A stretch of DNA of 45,032 bases from Ignavibacteria bacterium. GTDB taxonomy: Bacteria; Bacteroidota; Ignavibacteria; Kapaibacteriales; UBA2268. Positions 7,846-15,570 of the stretch are shown piece by piece. A program made the translations under genes and the position numbers. Within the stretch, counting starts at the first letter, position 1, and the number at the start of each line of letters is the position of its first letter. The DNA lies in contig JAERMQ010000036.1 of assembly GCA_016844745.1 (NCBI GenBank), forward strand, positions 1-45,032, written 5' to 3'. The notes beneath the pieces were generated by a model. That model was not told where the DNA came from. It ran no database searches and saw only the letters and a program-made list of their open reading frames with translations.

Positions 7846-8499
7846 TTATTTCTTACTATCTAATTTTCTTGCAAAATATGCAGCTTTTTCGAGCGAGCGC
7901 ATTATGTCGAAATTTTCTATATATACATTATCAGGGATAGGAAGCCGCGCCGGAGTGAAATTAAGTATAGCTTTAATACCGCTTTTTAAGAGTTTCTGTG
8001 ATATTGAGAATGCTGCAGTAGCAGGTATTGCCAGAATCGCAACTTTTATATTATGTGAAACAATATTCTCTTCTAATGCCGATATATCATAACATTCGCA
8101 ATCATGAATATTAACGGCAACCTTTGACGGATTATTATCGAATGCAACAACGATTTTCAGTTTCGGATGACGCTTCCAGCAATATTCCAAAACAGCCCTG
8201 CCAAGATTTCCAATTCCAATTAAGGCAGCATTTTGTCCAACAGGGTCGTCTAAGAAATTACTCAGAGCTTTAATCAATCCTTTAACCTGGTATCCATTTA
8301 CCGGAGACCCCGGAAAACCTACAGCCATAAGGTCCCGCCTGACTTGAGCAGCAGTACGGTCGGCTAATTCGGCAAGTTTGTGGGAAAAAATATGCGCTTC
8401 GCCTGATTCTTCATAGCGAATCAGTAACTTTCTGTATAGAATCAGACGTTCGACAGACCTTCGGGAAATATCCATATTTTTTTCTGTGAATTTCATCAC
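7846..8499 (-). CDS. rex: Redox-sensing transcriptional repressor Rex
   Basis: A 217-residue Rex protein. The N-terminal winged helix includes SHKLAELADRTAAQVRRDLMAVG, and the middle part is a Rossmann fold with ALIGIGNLGRAVL as the dinucleotide-binding loop and VVAFDNNPSKV after it. The C-terminal helix expected for domain swapping is present. Rex represses fermentation and anaerobic respiration genes and lets go of DNA when NADH binds. It is convergent with hemW (36 bases apart) and divergent from the small unknown gene at 8634. Its own target sites could not be identified with confidence here. Rex fits the anaerobic or facultative metabolism suggested by oorDABC. Confidence 0.92.
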   Translation of the reverse strand: MMKFTEKNMDISRRSVERLILYRKLLIRYEESGEAHIFSHKLAELADRTAAQVRRDLMAVGFPGSPVNGYQVKGLIKALSNFLDDPVGQNAALIGIGNLGRAVLEYCWKRHPKLKIVVAFDNNPSKVAVNIHDCECYDISALEENIVSHNIKVAILAIPATAAFSISQKLLKSGIKAILNFTPARLPIPDNVYIENFDIMRSLEKAAYFARKLDSKK

Positions 8500-8633
8500 A
8501 CCAAATTAGCAATTTTTTATTTGTTTTCAAAATAACTGAAAATTACTTCGTTATTTTTTAAAGGTATATCAAAAGAATAATACTTTTTTTAGCATGGATT
8601 TTGCTATATTGCTATTCGAAAGGAAAGAAAGTT

Positions 8634-9029
8634 ATGAATAAATATAAAATAATATATCCCGATAAAGAAAAAATAATGGAGCTTCCACCATGGCGCTCTA
8701 AAGAAGTAAAAACCGAAAAAGAAGAAGCCATAGCAGCAGCTATAACAGAATTAAAGAAAAAGGTGTTTGCACCTAAAATAAAGGAAGAAATTCAAATTCT
8801 TCCTTATAAATCCGAATTTGAAGATGATAAACGACGCGATATTTTGTCTAATTTAGCCATATTAACTATGGAAAAACATAGACGTACTATGTTTGTTATC
8901 AGTCCAAAGTTAAAAGCAATTATAAGTGAGTTGAACACCCGTGTAAGGAAAAATAAAACAGTAGAGCCGCTGATTAAAATAATCCACTACTGGTTTTTAT
9001 TAGACAGCAAATCGGGAGCAAGGACTTAA
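8634..9029 (+). CDS. Conserved-looking small protein of unknown function
   Basis: I do not recognise this 131-residue protein. It is rich in Lys and Glu, with a charged helical stretch (residues 15-45) and a C-terminal part that looks helical and amphipathic, without signal peptide, membrane segment or cysteines. The ATG at 8634 is preferred to an upstream in-frame TTG at 8601 because GAAAGGAAAG precedes it at a suitable distance. It is transcribed away from rex, so a shared intergenic region of 134 bases could hold a Rex site. Composition matches its neighbours, which favours a real gene. Confidence 0.6.
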   Translation: MNKYKIIYPDKEKIMELPPWRSKEVKTEKEEAIAAAITELKKKVFAPKIKEEIQILPYKSEFEDDKRRDILSNLAILTMEKHRRTMFVISPKLKAIISELNTRVRKNKTVEPLIKIIHYWFLLDSKSGART

Positions 9030-9107
9030 TTACAGCCTATCTCAGTAAAAGTTTAATCCACTCAATTAGCTTAATAGGTCAAAAGTAAGGAATAAATCTA
9101 AAAAATG

Positions 9108-9193
9108 GAAGAATGTCATTCGTAAGCAAAGTGAAGAATCCAGTAACGGTATTGGGTCTGGATTCTTCACTTCGCTTACGAATGACATTCTTC
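9108..9193. repeat. Palindromic element, GTCATTC/GAAGAATC family, complete copy
   Basis: Two arms of about 36 bases (left arm beginning GAAGAATGTCATTCG, right arm ending GAATGACATTCTTC) are inverted with a single mismatch around a short centre. This is the intergenic palindrome family with GTCATTC and GAAGAATC blocks seen in many bacterial genomes. Related copies in this window are at 15177 and 28680. It lies between the unknown gene and the convergent Rieske gene and could also act as a bidirectional terminator, although no T-tract follows. Confidence 0.9.
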
Positions 9194-9230
9194 TTGAATT
9201 TTTCGACGGTCGTCTAAAGCACAATTGAGG

Positions 9231-9845
9231 TTAAAAGAAAATCCTTAACATTCCTGTACTCTGAATATATTCGGTTTTGTACTGTCTGAGCGGCTTTTCG
9301 GCTGGACCGTTAGTAACTTTTGCATCATAAATCGAATCGAATCGCGAGCCATGACAACTGCATATAATTTCCGAAACTTCTTCCGGACTACTCTTTGGTA
9401 AAGGCAGGATGACCTTGGAAGCCGAAGGATTTACATTTCCAAAGCAACTATCATGAGTGCAAAGCGAGGAATAGCATTTGAATTGGTTATTTGTCAGCCA
9501 AACTAAAATTACAGGTATTCCGAAGTTTACGTCACGAAATTGTAGCATTATTCCCCAACCTTCATATTTTTCCCAATCCGGACGGAACTCCCCATCAACT
9601 GTATTTTGAATTCTAAATTGTTCTTTTAAATAATAGATGTCAATTTCTTTTGTAATTCCTAAAAGAGTATCGATTGTCCTGTCCAATTCGCAAGATGAAA
9701 GAGAAGCAGCCAAAGAAGGGCAAATAGCGGTTAATACGAATAATTTGAATCCGCCGGAAATCAGATTGCGTCTTGTATTATCAATATTAGTCAGTTCATT
9801 TTTTTGGGTTGGTGTAAGCGGTATATTTTGCTTAATTGGTTTCAT
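9231..9845 (-). CDS. Rieske [2Fe-2S] protein with Tat- or lipoprotein-like signal
   Basis: A 204-residue protein with both Rieske ligand boxes: C-T-H at residues 129-131 and C-S-C-H at 162-165, which together give the two Cys and two His ligands. Extra cysteines (C134 and C164) could form the stabilising disulfide. The N-terminus has a twin arginine (NTRRNLISGG) before a hydrophobic segment ending at SLSSC, so export by Tat and even lipid anchoring at C52 are possible. It is the last gene of the minus-strand cluster peroxidase-Rieske-Rieske, separated by one base from the upstream Rieske gene. No cytochrome b partner is present, so it is unlikely to belong to a classical bc complex. Confidence 0.88.
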   Translation of the reverse strand: MKPIKQNIPLTPTQKNELTNIDNTRRNLISGGFKLFVLTAICPSLAASLSSCELDRTIDTLLGITKEIDIYYLKEQFRIQNTVDGEFRPDWEKYEGWGIMLQFRDVNFGIPVILVWLTNNQFKCYSSLCTHDSCFGNVNPSASKVILPLPKSSPEEVSEIICSCHGSRFDSIYDAKVTNGPAEKPLRQYKTEYIQSTGMLRIFF

Positions 9846-9846
9846 C

Positions 9847-10629
9847 TTATCTTTGAATAATCATTTTAACTGCCTTGGAATTATCGTCCAATTCTATTCT
9901 AATAAAATACATTCCAACAGCAAGCTTAGAAATATCTAACTCAATTGAATAATGACCTGTTGCAAGAATTCCATCTTTAACCAAAATAATCCCGGAACCA
10001 TTCAAATCACATATATAAATTTTAACTGATGAAGTTTTTTCAATTCCGTAATTAATAACCGTCCGGTCGGAGCAGGGATTTGGTATATTTTGAGAAATAT
10101 AAAACAAGTTTGAACTTTCGTCGGTAAATTCATTAACATTATTAGGAGGACCGGTATATGCTGGAATCGGGATTTTTAAATAACGACCGCCATCCCAGCT
10201 TACAGGAAAAGTACTTAAATCCCTGGCTGCAGGACCCTTGACGAATTTACCAACGGGATTGAACTGGCTGCCGTGTCCGGTGCATACGAAAATTTTTGTA
10301 GCCTGATTTAAGTCCTTGACCCATTTCCCTTCATGCGGACATAACTCCATAATACAGGAGAAATCCATTCCATACTTCTCTTTTGGCAATCTTGTAACTA
10401 TTATTTTAGGGAAATAGCCGTCGGTAGGAGATATACCAATCCTAACGGAACCCCAAATTTCTTTCAGCATCGTATATTGTTCCAAATCGATATAATAATC
10501 GTTAAGTAAACAATCGCCTTTCTTTTTGATTTCGGGTTCCAATTTACCAAGAAGAATATGAGGAAAAGAAGCTGACATCACGCTTGCTGTGAATATTTTT
10601 TTCAGGAATTCCCTGCGTGTTTCGTTCAT
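9847..10629 (-). CDS. Rieske protein with Tat signal and T9SS C-terminal sorting domain
   Basis: The 260-residue protein begins with TRREFLKK followed by a hydrophobic stretch, an excellent twin-arginine signal. The Rieske boxes are C-P-H at 97-99 and C-T-G-H at 116-119. From about residue 180 onward comes a type A T9SS sorting domain (QNIPNPCSDRTVINYGI, then GHYSIELDISKLAVGMYFIRI and a final KMIIQR). The combination predicts a folded Fe-S protein taken across the inner membrane by Tat and then over the outer membrane by T9SS to the cell surface. It sits four bases behind the peroxidase gene and one base ahead of the second Rieske gene. Surface electron transfer is an inference. Confidence 0.85.
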   Translation of the reverse strand: MNETRREFLKKIFTASVMSASFPHILLGKLEPEIKKKGDCLLNDYYIDLEQYTMLKEIWGSVRIGISPTDGYFPKIIVTRLPKEKYGMDFSCIMELCPHEGKWVKDLNQATKIFVCTGHGSQFNPVGKFVKGPAARDLSTFPVSWDGGRYLKIPIPAYTGPPNNVNEFTDESSNLFYISQNIPNPCSDRTVINYGIEKTSSVKIYICDLNGSGIILVKDGILATGHYSIELDISKLAVGMYFIRIELDDNSKAVKMIIQR

Positions 10630-10633
10630 GGGA

Positions 10634-11716
10634 TTACCTCATTGAATTCGGATTTTTATATTTGGGATTGCTCAAAAACTCATGGTCGGTCAGGGATTTC
10701 AGGAAAGAGAGTAAATCCTTTTTATCCTGCACTGTTAAATTAAGTGGTTTAATCAAAGTATCCTTGGTGTACCAATTCTTTCCGCCATTGTTATAATGCT
10801 CGATTACTTCTTCTAAGGATAGAATAGAGCCATCGTGCATATATGGTTTGCGAACCTCGATGTTGCGAAGCGTAGGTGTAAGGAATTTCCCTTTATCATT
10901 GTTTTTTCCGGTTATATAATACCTGCCGAAATCAAAATAATGAGCCGTGATGGCAGTATTGTGGAATAATCCGTCGGTAAAGAGAAATCCTGAATGGCAT
11001 CGGGAGCATTTAGTCTTATCGCTGAAAAACAGTTCTTTGCCGCTAATTGCCGATTTATCCATTGCAGAGCTATCTCCGTGAATATATTTATCATAAGCCG
11101 AATTTCCGGAGATAAAAGTCCGAACGAAGGTTGCAATTGCTTTCGAAACATAATATGCCGATGGTTTGGCATCTTTACCGAATGCTTTTCGGAACATTTC
11201 AGGATAATCGGGTGTTTCTTCGAGTCTTTTTTGAAGAACGTTTGTATCGGAGCCAAGAATAAATGGAAGAAAGAGGCTACGATAAGCAGGCTGCTCGATT
11301 GCTTTTCCCCTGCCGTCCCAAAATAAATTTTTACGGTAAGCGGCATTGATAAGCGACATATTACGCCTGTACTCAGGTTCGTTGTTATTTCCTTTGCTGA
11401 AGTTGGTATTATCGGCAAATGCATTTTCCTGCTTCATGCAATGAGAGCATGAAGGCATATCTCCGTTTTTCGAAAGTTTTTTCTCATAAAATAAGCGTCT
11501 GCCAAGCTCGATTTTTTCAAGAGTAATCGGATTGTCCGGCGGTTCAGGAACAGGAGGAAATCCCTGAGGCACTGAGATGTTCTCATTGTTCGAAGAGTTC
11601 CGGCTTTGTGGTGTGTTTAGCGCGGTATTGCATGATAATAAAAGGGTGAAGTAAATCAATGTCAATACAAGTGCTGTCTTGTTCTGTATGTTCCTAATAT
11701 TTATATATGGTTTCAT
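10634..11716 (-). CDS. Di-haem cytochrome c peroxidase/MauG family protein, first haem motif altered
   Basis: A 360-residue envelope protein with a lipoprotein-like N-terminus (LLLSC) and the family segments LGRRLFYEKKLS, NAAYRKNLFWDGR and TPTLRNIEVRKPYMHDGS. The C-terminal haem site is canonical, CSRCH at residues 237-241. The N-terminal site reads CSHCM at 90-94: Met replaces the histidine that normally ligates the peroxidatic haem. The codon is ATG on the minus strand at 11437-11435. Family members reduce hydrogen peroxide or carry out long-range oxidations in the periplasm; whether this one keeps peroxidase activity is open. It is the first gene of the cluster with two Rieske proteins, which are plausible electron partners. 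Confidence 0.85.
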   Translation of the reverse strand: MKPYINIRNIQNKTALVLTLIYFTLLLSCNTALNTPQSRNSSNNENISVPQGFPPVPEPPDNPITLEKIELGRRLFYEKKLSKNGDMPSCSHCMKQENAFADNTNFSKGNNNEPEYRRNMSLINAAYRKNLFWDGRGKAIEQPAYRSLFLPFILGSDTNVLQKRLEETPDYPEMFRKAFGKDAKPSAYYVSKAIATFVRTFISGNSAYDKYIHGDSSAMDKSAISGKELFFSDKTKCSRCHSGFLFTDGLFHNTAITAHYFDFGRYYITGKNNDKGKFLTPTLRNIEVRKPYMHDGSILSLEEVIEHYNNGGKNWYTKDTLIKPLNLTVQDKKDLLSFLKSLTDHEFLSNPKYKNPNSMR

Positions 11717-11932
11717 CGGTTTATCAGCAATTTTTAATGAACTTATTTTGAATTTCTCGCAACAAAATAATTAAACATAAATTTTACAATACTCAATTTA
11801 CAATTTATACTTAAATTTTCCAATTTTCATTCAAAATTGTAACTTTTGCATATATTATCGGTTTATTTAAAGAAATATTTTCGTAAATTAAAAATATTTT
11901 TTTGTTATGTTAAATAATTTTTGATTTTAAAA

Positions 11933-12493
11933 ATGAACCGGAATATAAAAACAATATTAATTAAGGCTTTAGCCTTTTTTCCAATGGGAATCATTTTCGG
12001 TTGGGCTTTTCTTTTAATATCCTGCGAAGAAACAAATACAAATTCATATCAGGCAAAGGAAATAGACTATTCGAGGATTGAAGATTATCCGGGTTTTATT
12101 TGGTTCGAGCCTGAATTTAATATTTATTTCCCTGATACTTCAATTGTAAGACAGATAAAAGAATTATATAATCCCAAACAGAACAAATTCTTCTTCTATG
12201 TCAGCGTTACTTGTATATGCACCAAACAGCAGGTAGAATTTCCAAGAGTTGCCAAAGCGTTAAGCCTGGCAAACATCCCGGACTCTGCATTTAAAGTTTA
12301 TTCATTAAATAAACCCGATTATGATTATCCATATAAATCCGTACTAAAAATCGACAGTTTGCCGGGTATTTATATCTTTCGTGACTCTCTGCCGGTTTAT
12401 TCGGTTATCGATAGCCTCAGAGCAGGTGATTCTACTCAAAGAATTGAGAAGTATGTGCTTGAAGGATTGAAAAAAGCAGCAGGAATAAAGTGA
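11933..12493 (+). CDS. Lipoprotein of unknown function with a CxC motif
   Basis: A 186-residue protein with a signal segment ending in LLISC, so a lipoprotein is likely. The mature part contains KFFFYVSVTCICTKQQVEFPRVAKAL, where a beta strand is followed by a CxC pair and a helix, reminiscent of a thioredoxin fold with an unusual active site; the later LPGIYIFRDSLPVY could be the strand containing the cis-proline. This is a reading of pattern, not a confirmed family. ATG at 11933 is chosen over an in-frame TTG at 11921. It is convergent with the LolA-like gene, only six bases away. Confidence 0.6.
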   Translation: MNRNIKTILIKALAFFPMGIIFGWAFLLISCEETNTNSYQAKEIDYSRIEDYPGFIWFEPEFNIYFPDTSIVRQIKELYNPKQNKFFFYVSVTCICTKQQVEFPRVAKALSLANIPDSAFKVYSLNKPDYDYPYKSVLKIDSLPGIYIFRDSLPVYSVIDSLRAGDSTQRIEKYVLEGLKKAAGIK

Positions 12494-12499
12494 TAATAC

Positions 12500-13207
12500 T
12501 TACTTCCCCGGCTTTTTAAACATGGAATCCTTGATTTCCAAACCGCCTTCTACCTTATCGAAAAACAAATTATTGACCATATTTCCTGCTTTAGTTTCAA
12601 TAAGGTGCGGCACAACTACTCCTTTAATGGTCTTGTAATTTTTATAGTTCATTGTAATTTCTATTTCCTTACCCTGTTGCTTTGCCTTTGCTACAGTCCT
12701 GATAACCTGATAAGTCTTCGGGTCGACAAACATTTCAGCTTCTTGTTTATCCTTAGTAGAGAGCCGTAATTTTATTACCTCTTTACCGTCGAGTTTTGCC
12801 TTACCTTTCAATTCAACATTAATTCCTTTTTCCTTATAATCAATCAGGGGACCTTGAAGTGCCTTAGCTTGCTCCTTCAACTGCTCGATTAACTCTTCCG
12901 GTAGCTTCTCGGTTTTGTTTTTCTCGGAACTATAAAGCCAACCTTCCCTGCCGTTATATGTCTGGATAGCTTTTTGTTTATTATAGGATGCCTCGAGTCT
13001 GTAATAATATGGGATTCTATAGTAGTATGTAAAAGGTAGTTCAACACCCATGCTTTGCATCCTGCCGACTATTTTCCATGTTTTGATTTTATTATAGTTT
13101 TCAACTCCGCGGGCTTTCATCATTTTTTTGACGAAATCATCGCCGGACTCGGCAGTAACCTTCAAAGCTAATGTTATAAATAAAATTATAAATAAATATT
13201 TTCGCAT
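12500..13207 (-). CDS. LolA-like outer-membrane lipoprotein-sorting family protein
   Basis: A 235-residue secreted protein with a clear signal peptide (MRKYLFIILFITLALKVTA). The body shows the alternating strands of the LolA/LolB-like half-barrel fold: YNKIKTWKIVGRMQ, FTYYYRIPYYYRLEA, TYNGREGWLY, MFVDPKTYQVIRTVAKAKQ, KTIKGVVVPHLIE. Such proteins bind lipid or lipoprotein acyl chains in the periplasm; the actual ligand here is unknown. It lies behind thyX on the same strand, with a 76-base palindromic element between them, so co-transcription is uncertain. Confidence 0.75.
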   Translation of the reverse strand: MRKYLFIILFITLALKVTAESGDDFVKKMMKARGVENYNKIKTWKIVGRMQSMGVELPFTYYYRIPYYYRLEASYNKQKAIQTYNGREGWLYSSEKNKTEKLPEELIEQLKEQAKALQGPLIDYKEKGINVELKGKAKLDGKEVIKLRLSTKDKQEAEMFVDPKTYQVIRTVAKAKQQGKEIEITMNYKNYKTIKGVVVPHLIETKAGNMVNNLFFDKVEGGLEIKDSMFKKPGK

Positions 13208-13262
13208 TATTTCTCCAATTAAAATTTTATTTTAAATTGTTAGATTTTTCATTAATTAATTG

Positions 13263-13338
13263 GAAAAACCCCCTAACCCCCTTTGAAAAAGGGGGAATTT
13301 TTATTCCCCCTTTTTCAAAGGGGGTTAGGGGGTTTTTC
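13263..13338. repeat. 76-base palindromic element, CCCCCTTTG family, copy 1
   Basis: The inverted arms begin GAAAAACCCCCTAACC and end GGTTAGGGGGTTTTTC. Each arm is itself a small hairpin (CCCCCTTTGAAAAAGGGGG), giving a nested cruciform. A second 76-base copy is embedded in the glycosyltransferase gene at 32857-32932, and a diverged 78-base copy is at 34518-34595. It is a non-coding repeat without a transposase, so any mobility would have to be supplied in trans. Confidence 0.95.
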
Positions 13339-13379
13339 TTCATTTTATTAAATTTCTTCCCTTCTATTAATCAGTTTCT

Positions 13380-14231
13380 TCAATCCTCCAGAAAACTACG
13401 CATTTTCAGCTTGAATTCCGTTCGTTCGCCGCCTTTGATGCCAAATTCCTCAAGCTTCGTATCGTCGGGAATGCCGCCCTGACACATGGCTTTCAATGCT
13501 TTAAGTTCCGATTTTGAGAATGTCTGGCTGTTCAGTACAAAGTCATCGAAGGCTTCATAAGTTATCGGAACTATTTGCCTGATTATATCCGACATAACTT
13601 CAGCATATACCCGTATTTCGTATTGTGCATGCTCATCCAACCGCAATTTTAAAAAATGGAATAAATTATGTAAGTCGATTTTCCAATACCATTCGGTATA
13701 TGTCGAGAGGGGTAAATTTATTCTTGCAATTTCACGGGCTACATTTTTATTTAACATTTCATCGTATTCACGGAACAAACGGAATTGCGTGTCGCCAAGC
13801 ATACCTATGATTTTTGCTGTTTCTTCGGCATCGATTTGCTCATCGCTTCGAGCCTGTTTGTTGGTCATGCTTTGTGCTCGGATTGCATTAGTTTCAGGTA
13901 AGTAACATTCTTCCTTCATTTCGGAATAGCGTCCGCTATATTCATTTACGTTTGCCGTTCGATGCCGTATCCATTGCCGGGCAACGAAAATCGGCAGCTT
14001 AACATGGAATTTAAACTCAACCATTTCAAAAGGCGATGTATGGCGGTGGCGCATCAGGTAGCGAATAAGTCCGCGGTCTTCGGATACCGATTTCGTTCCC
14101 TTGCCGTAAGAAACACGCGCTGCCTGTACAATCGATGAATCGTCACCCATTACATCCAACAGGCGCACAAACCCTTTATCAAGGCATTTATATTCTTTTC
14201 CGATTAACTCGGTGAATCGGTTATCGTTCAC
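13380..14231 (-). CDS. thyX: Flavin-dependent thymidylate synthase ThyX
   Basis: A 283-residue ThyX with the family signature RHRTANVNEYSGRYSEM, the FAD/dUMP-binding segment LMRHRHTSPFEMVEFKF, the substrate-binding helix LPLSTYTEWYWKIDLHNLFHFLKLR, and a C-terminal extension common in Bacteroidota-related lineages. ThyX methylates dUMP with methylene-tetrahydrofolate as carbon donor and reduced flavin as reductant, and replaces ThyA. The asparagine at the position usually held by serine in RHRxxS also occurs in other ThyX proteins, so it is not taken as a defect. The ATG at 14231 agrees with the family N-terminus. Confidence 0.95.
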   Translation of the reverse strand: MNDNRFTELIGKEYKCLDKGFVRLLDVMGDDSSIVQAARVSYGKGTKSVSEDRGLIRYLMRHRHTSPFEMVEFKFHVKLPIFVARQWIRHRTANVNEYSGRYSEMKEECYLPETNAIRAQSMTNKQARSDEQIDAEETAKIIGMLGDTQFRLFREYDEMLNKNVAREIARINLPLSTYTEWYWKIDLHNLFHFLKLRLDEHAQYEIRVYAEVMSDIIRQIVPITYEAFDDFVLNSQTFSKSELKALKAMCQGGIPDDTKLEEFGIKGGERTEFKLKMRSFLED

Positions 14232-14387
14232 TTATATTCCTTTTTTGTTTAAATTGGAATAACAAAATTAACGATGTTTTTTCTTATTTTGCAACTTATT
14301 CGAAAATTCTTCGTTATTTTTATATAAATGGAATTTTTTTTTGGATAAAAAATAGTTTGTAGAAATGAATATTAAGGAGATAATAAA

Positions 14388-15074
14388 ATGAATGTAAAAA
14401 GTTTGCTCGGAATATTGATGATAGCGCTCGGAGTGTTATTTATCTTAAGCCTGATGCAGGTCATATATTTTGAAAATGTTTTCTCAACCTGGTGGCCACT
14501 CGCAGTAATGCTTCTCGGATTATTTATAATTGCCAAGCACCGCCGTTCTGTATTTTCCGGAATGCTCGTTTTCGCGGTAGGAGCTATATTCCAGGCAAGG
14601 AATCTTGATATAATTCCGCACGGAGAATTTTGGAGCATTTTCGGACCCACTTTATTGATTCTTTTTGGAATAAAAATATTATTGCCATCTAAATCCTGCA
14701 AAGAAAAGAAGAGTATCAAATCAAATGTGAAAATTAATGATACCGATTTTGAAATCAATACGATTTTCGGGAACGAAGTGCATCGCCTTACATCCGATGT
14801 TACAACCGGCGAAGCAAATACTATATTCAGCCAGGCTGTTATTGATATGTCAAACGCTCAGCTAACGAATAACTCAGCTTCATTGGAAATAAATACTATT
14901 TTCGGTGAAACAAAACTTATCGTACCGGAAGGCTGGGATTTAAAATTATCCGGCAGTCCTGTATTCGGCTCGATTGAAAACAAAACGAGAAATATTTTTT
15001 CGGCTGATTCGAATAGTCCACGTCTTTATATCGATGCAACGGTTGTATTCGGAGCGCTGAAAATCAGGAACTAA
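14388..15074 (+). CDS. LiaF/DUF5668-like membrane protein
   Basis: A 228-residue protein with four hydrophobic segments in the first 105 residues (LLGILMIALGVLFILSLM; WWPLAVMLLGLFII; VFSGMLVFAVGAIF; FGPTLLILFGIKILL) and a soluble beta-rich C-terminal domain with three repeats of the pattern INTIFGN/EANTIFSQ/EINTIFGE. This is the layout of the LiaF-like cell-wall-stress response family, whose soluble domain is thought to form a polymeric beta fold. In Firmicutes LiaF restrains a histidine kinase; no kinase lies next to this gene. AAGGAGA precedes the ATG, a strong ribosome binding site by the standard of this window. Confidence 0.78.
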   Translation: MNVKSLLGILMIALGVLFILSLMQVIYFENVFSTWWPLAVMLLGLFIIAKHRRSVFSGMLVFAVGAIFQARNLDIIPHGEFWSIFGPTLLILFGIKILLPSKSCKEKKSIKSNVKINDTDFEINTIFGNEVHRLTSDVTTGEANTIFSQAVIDMSNAQLTNNSASLEINTIFGETKLIVPEGWDLKLSGSPVFGSIENKTRNIFSADSNSPRLYIDATVVFGALKIRN

Positions 15075-15176
15075 TTTAATTGTTAATTGTTAATGGTTAA
15101 TGAAAAAAATTAAGAATTAAGTATTTAAAATTAAGTTATACCAAATATTATCTCATAAGTTAATAAATTGGAATAA

Positions 15177-15247
15177 TGTCATTCAGAGCGAAGTGAAGAA
15201 TCCGGTCCCTATCGTCCTCCGGATACTTCTCTTTGCAATGAATAACT
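15177..15247. repeat. Degenerate GTCATTC/GAAGAATC palindrome copy
   Basis: AATGTCATTCAGAGCGAAG and GTGAAGAATCC are the left arm of the family seen complete at 9108-9193. The right arm (GGATACTTCTCTTTGCAATG) has drifted so far that only part of it still pairs. It lies in the 300-base gap between the LiaF-like gene and the sorting-domain relic; the rest of that gap holds TTAATGG-like and TAATTAG heptads. Confidence 0.7.
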
Positions 15248-15283
15248 TTCTTTTTATCTTATAAGACAAGCGGATGTGAACTC

Positions 15284-15381
15284 TAATTCTTAATTAGTAA
15301 TTAGTAATTAGTAATTAGTAATTAGTAATTAGTAATTCTTAATTAGTAATTAGTAATTAGTAATTGGTAATTGGTAATTGG
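15284..15381. repeat. Heptanucleotide array (TAATTAG)x14 with variants
   Basis: Fourteen consecutive 7-base units fill the interval: TAATTCT, six TAATTAG, TAATTCT, three TAATTAG, three TAATTGG. Variant units are grouped, which suggests that blocks of units were duplicated and not single units. The array ends exactly at the stop codon of the sorting-domain relic on the minus strand. Confidence 0.95.
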
Positions 15382-15570
15382 TTACTTTGCAATAACCACC
15401 TTCTCCGTAATTATACCGCTTCCTCCCCGCACAACGCATAAATACACGCCGCTGCGCCATGCTGAAACATCTATATTCAAAGGATTTTCGCTTTCTATTT
15501 TGCTTTCATAAACTTTCTCACCTAAAAAATAATAGATTGATGCTACTTCTCCACCACAATAGGCACGCAA
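15382..15570 (-). pseudogene. Relic of a second T9SS sorting domain
   Basis: Directly behind the large secreted protein, in another frame and overlapping its last codons, lies an open stretch reading VASIYYFLGEKVYE, then NIDVSAWRSGVYLCVV and a terminal TEKVVIAK. This is the second half of a type A T9SS sorting domain. It has no start codon of its own beyond a TTG inside the upstream gene, and no signal peptide or cargo, so it is taken as a remnant. It may be the tail of an earlier form of the upstream gene, left behind when that gene gained its present tail or suffered a frameshift. Confidence 0.7.

Noticed and set aside
8601..8633. An upstream TTG start for the small unknown gene
   Set aside because: The ATG at 8634 has a purine-rich GGAAAG site at a suitable distance, and the extra 11 residues overlap that site.
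13237..13482. An 81-codon plus-strand frame with the peptide NPLTPFEKGG
   Set aside because: It is only the translation of the palindromic element at 13263-13338 together with antisense of thyX.
13980..14000. Asn in place of Ser in the ThyX motif RHRxxS as a catalytic defect
   Set aside because: The same RHRTANVNEYS form is, as far as I recall, common in other ThyX proteins, so it does not point to loss of function.
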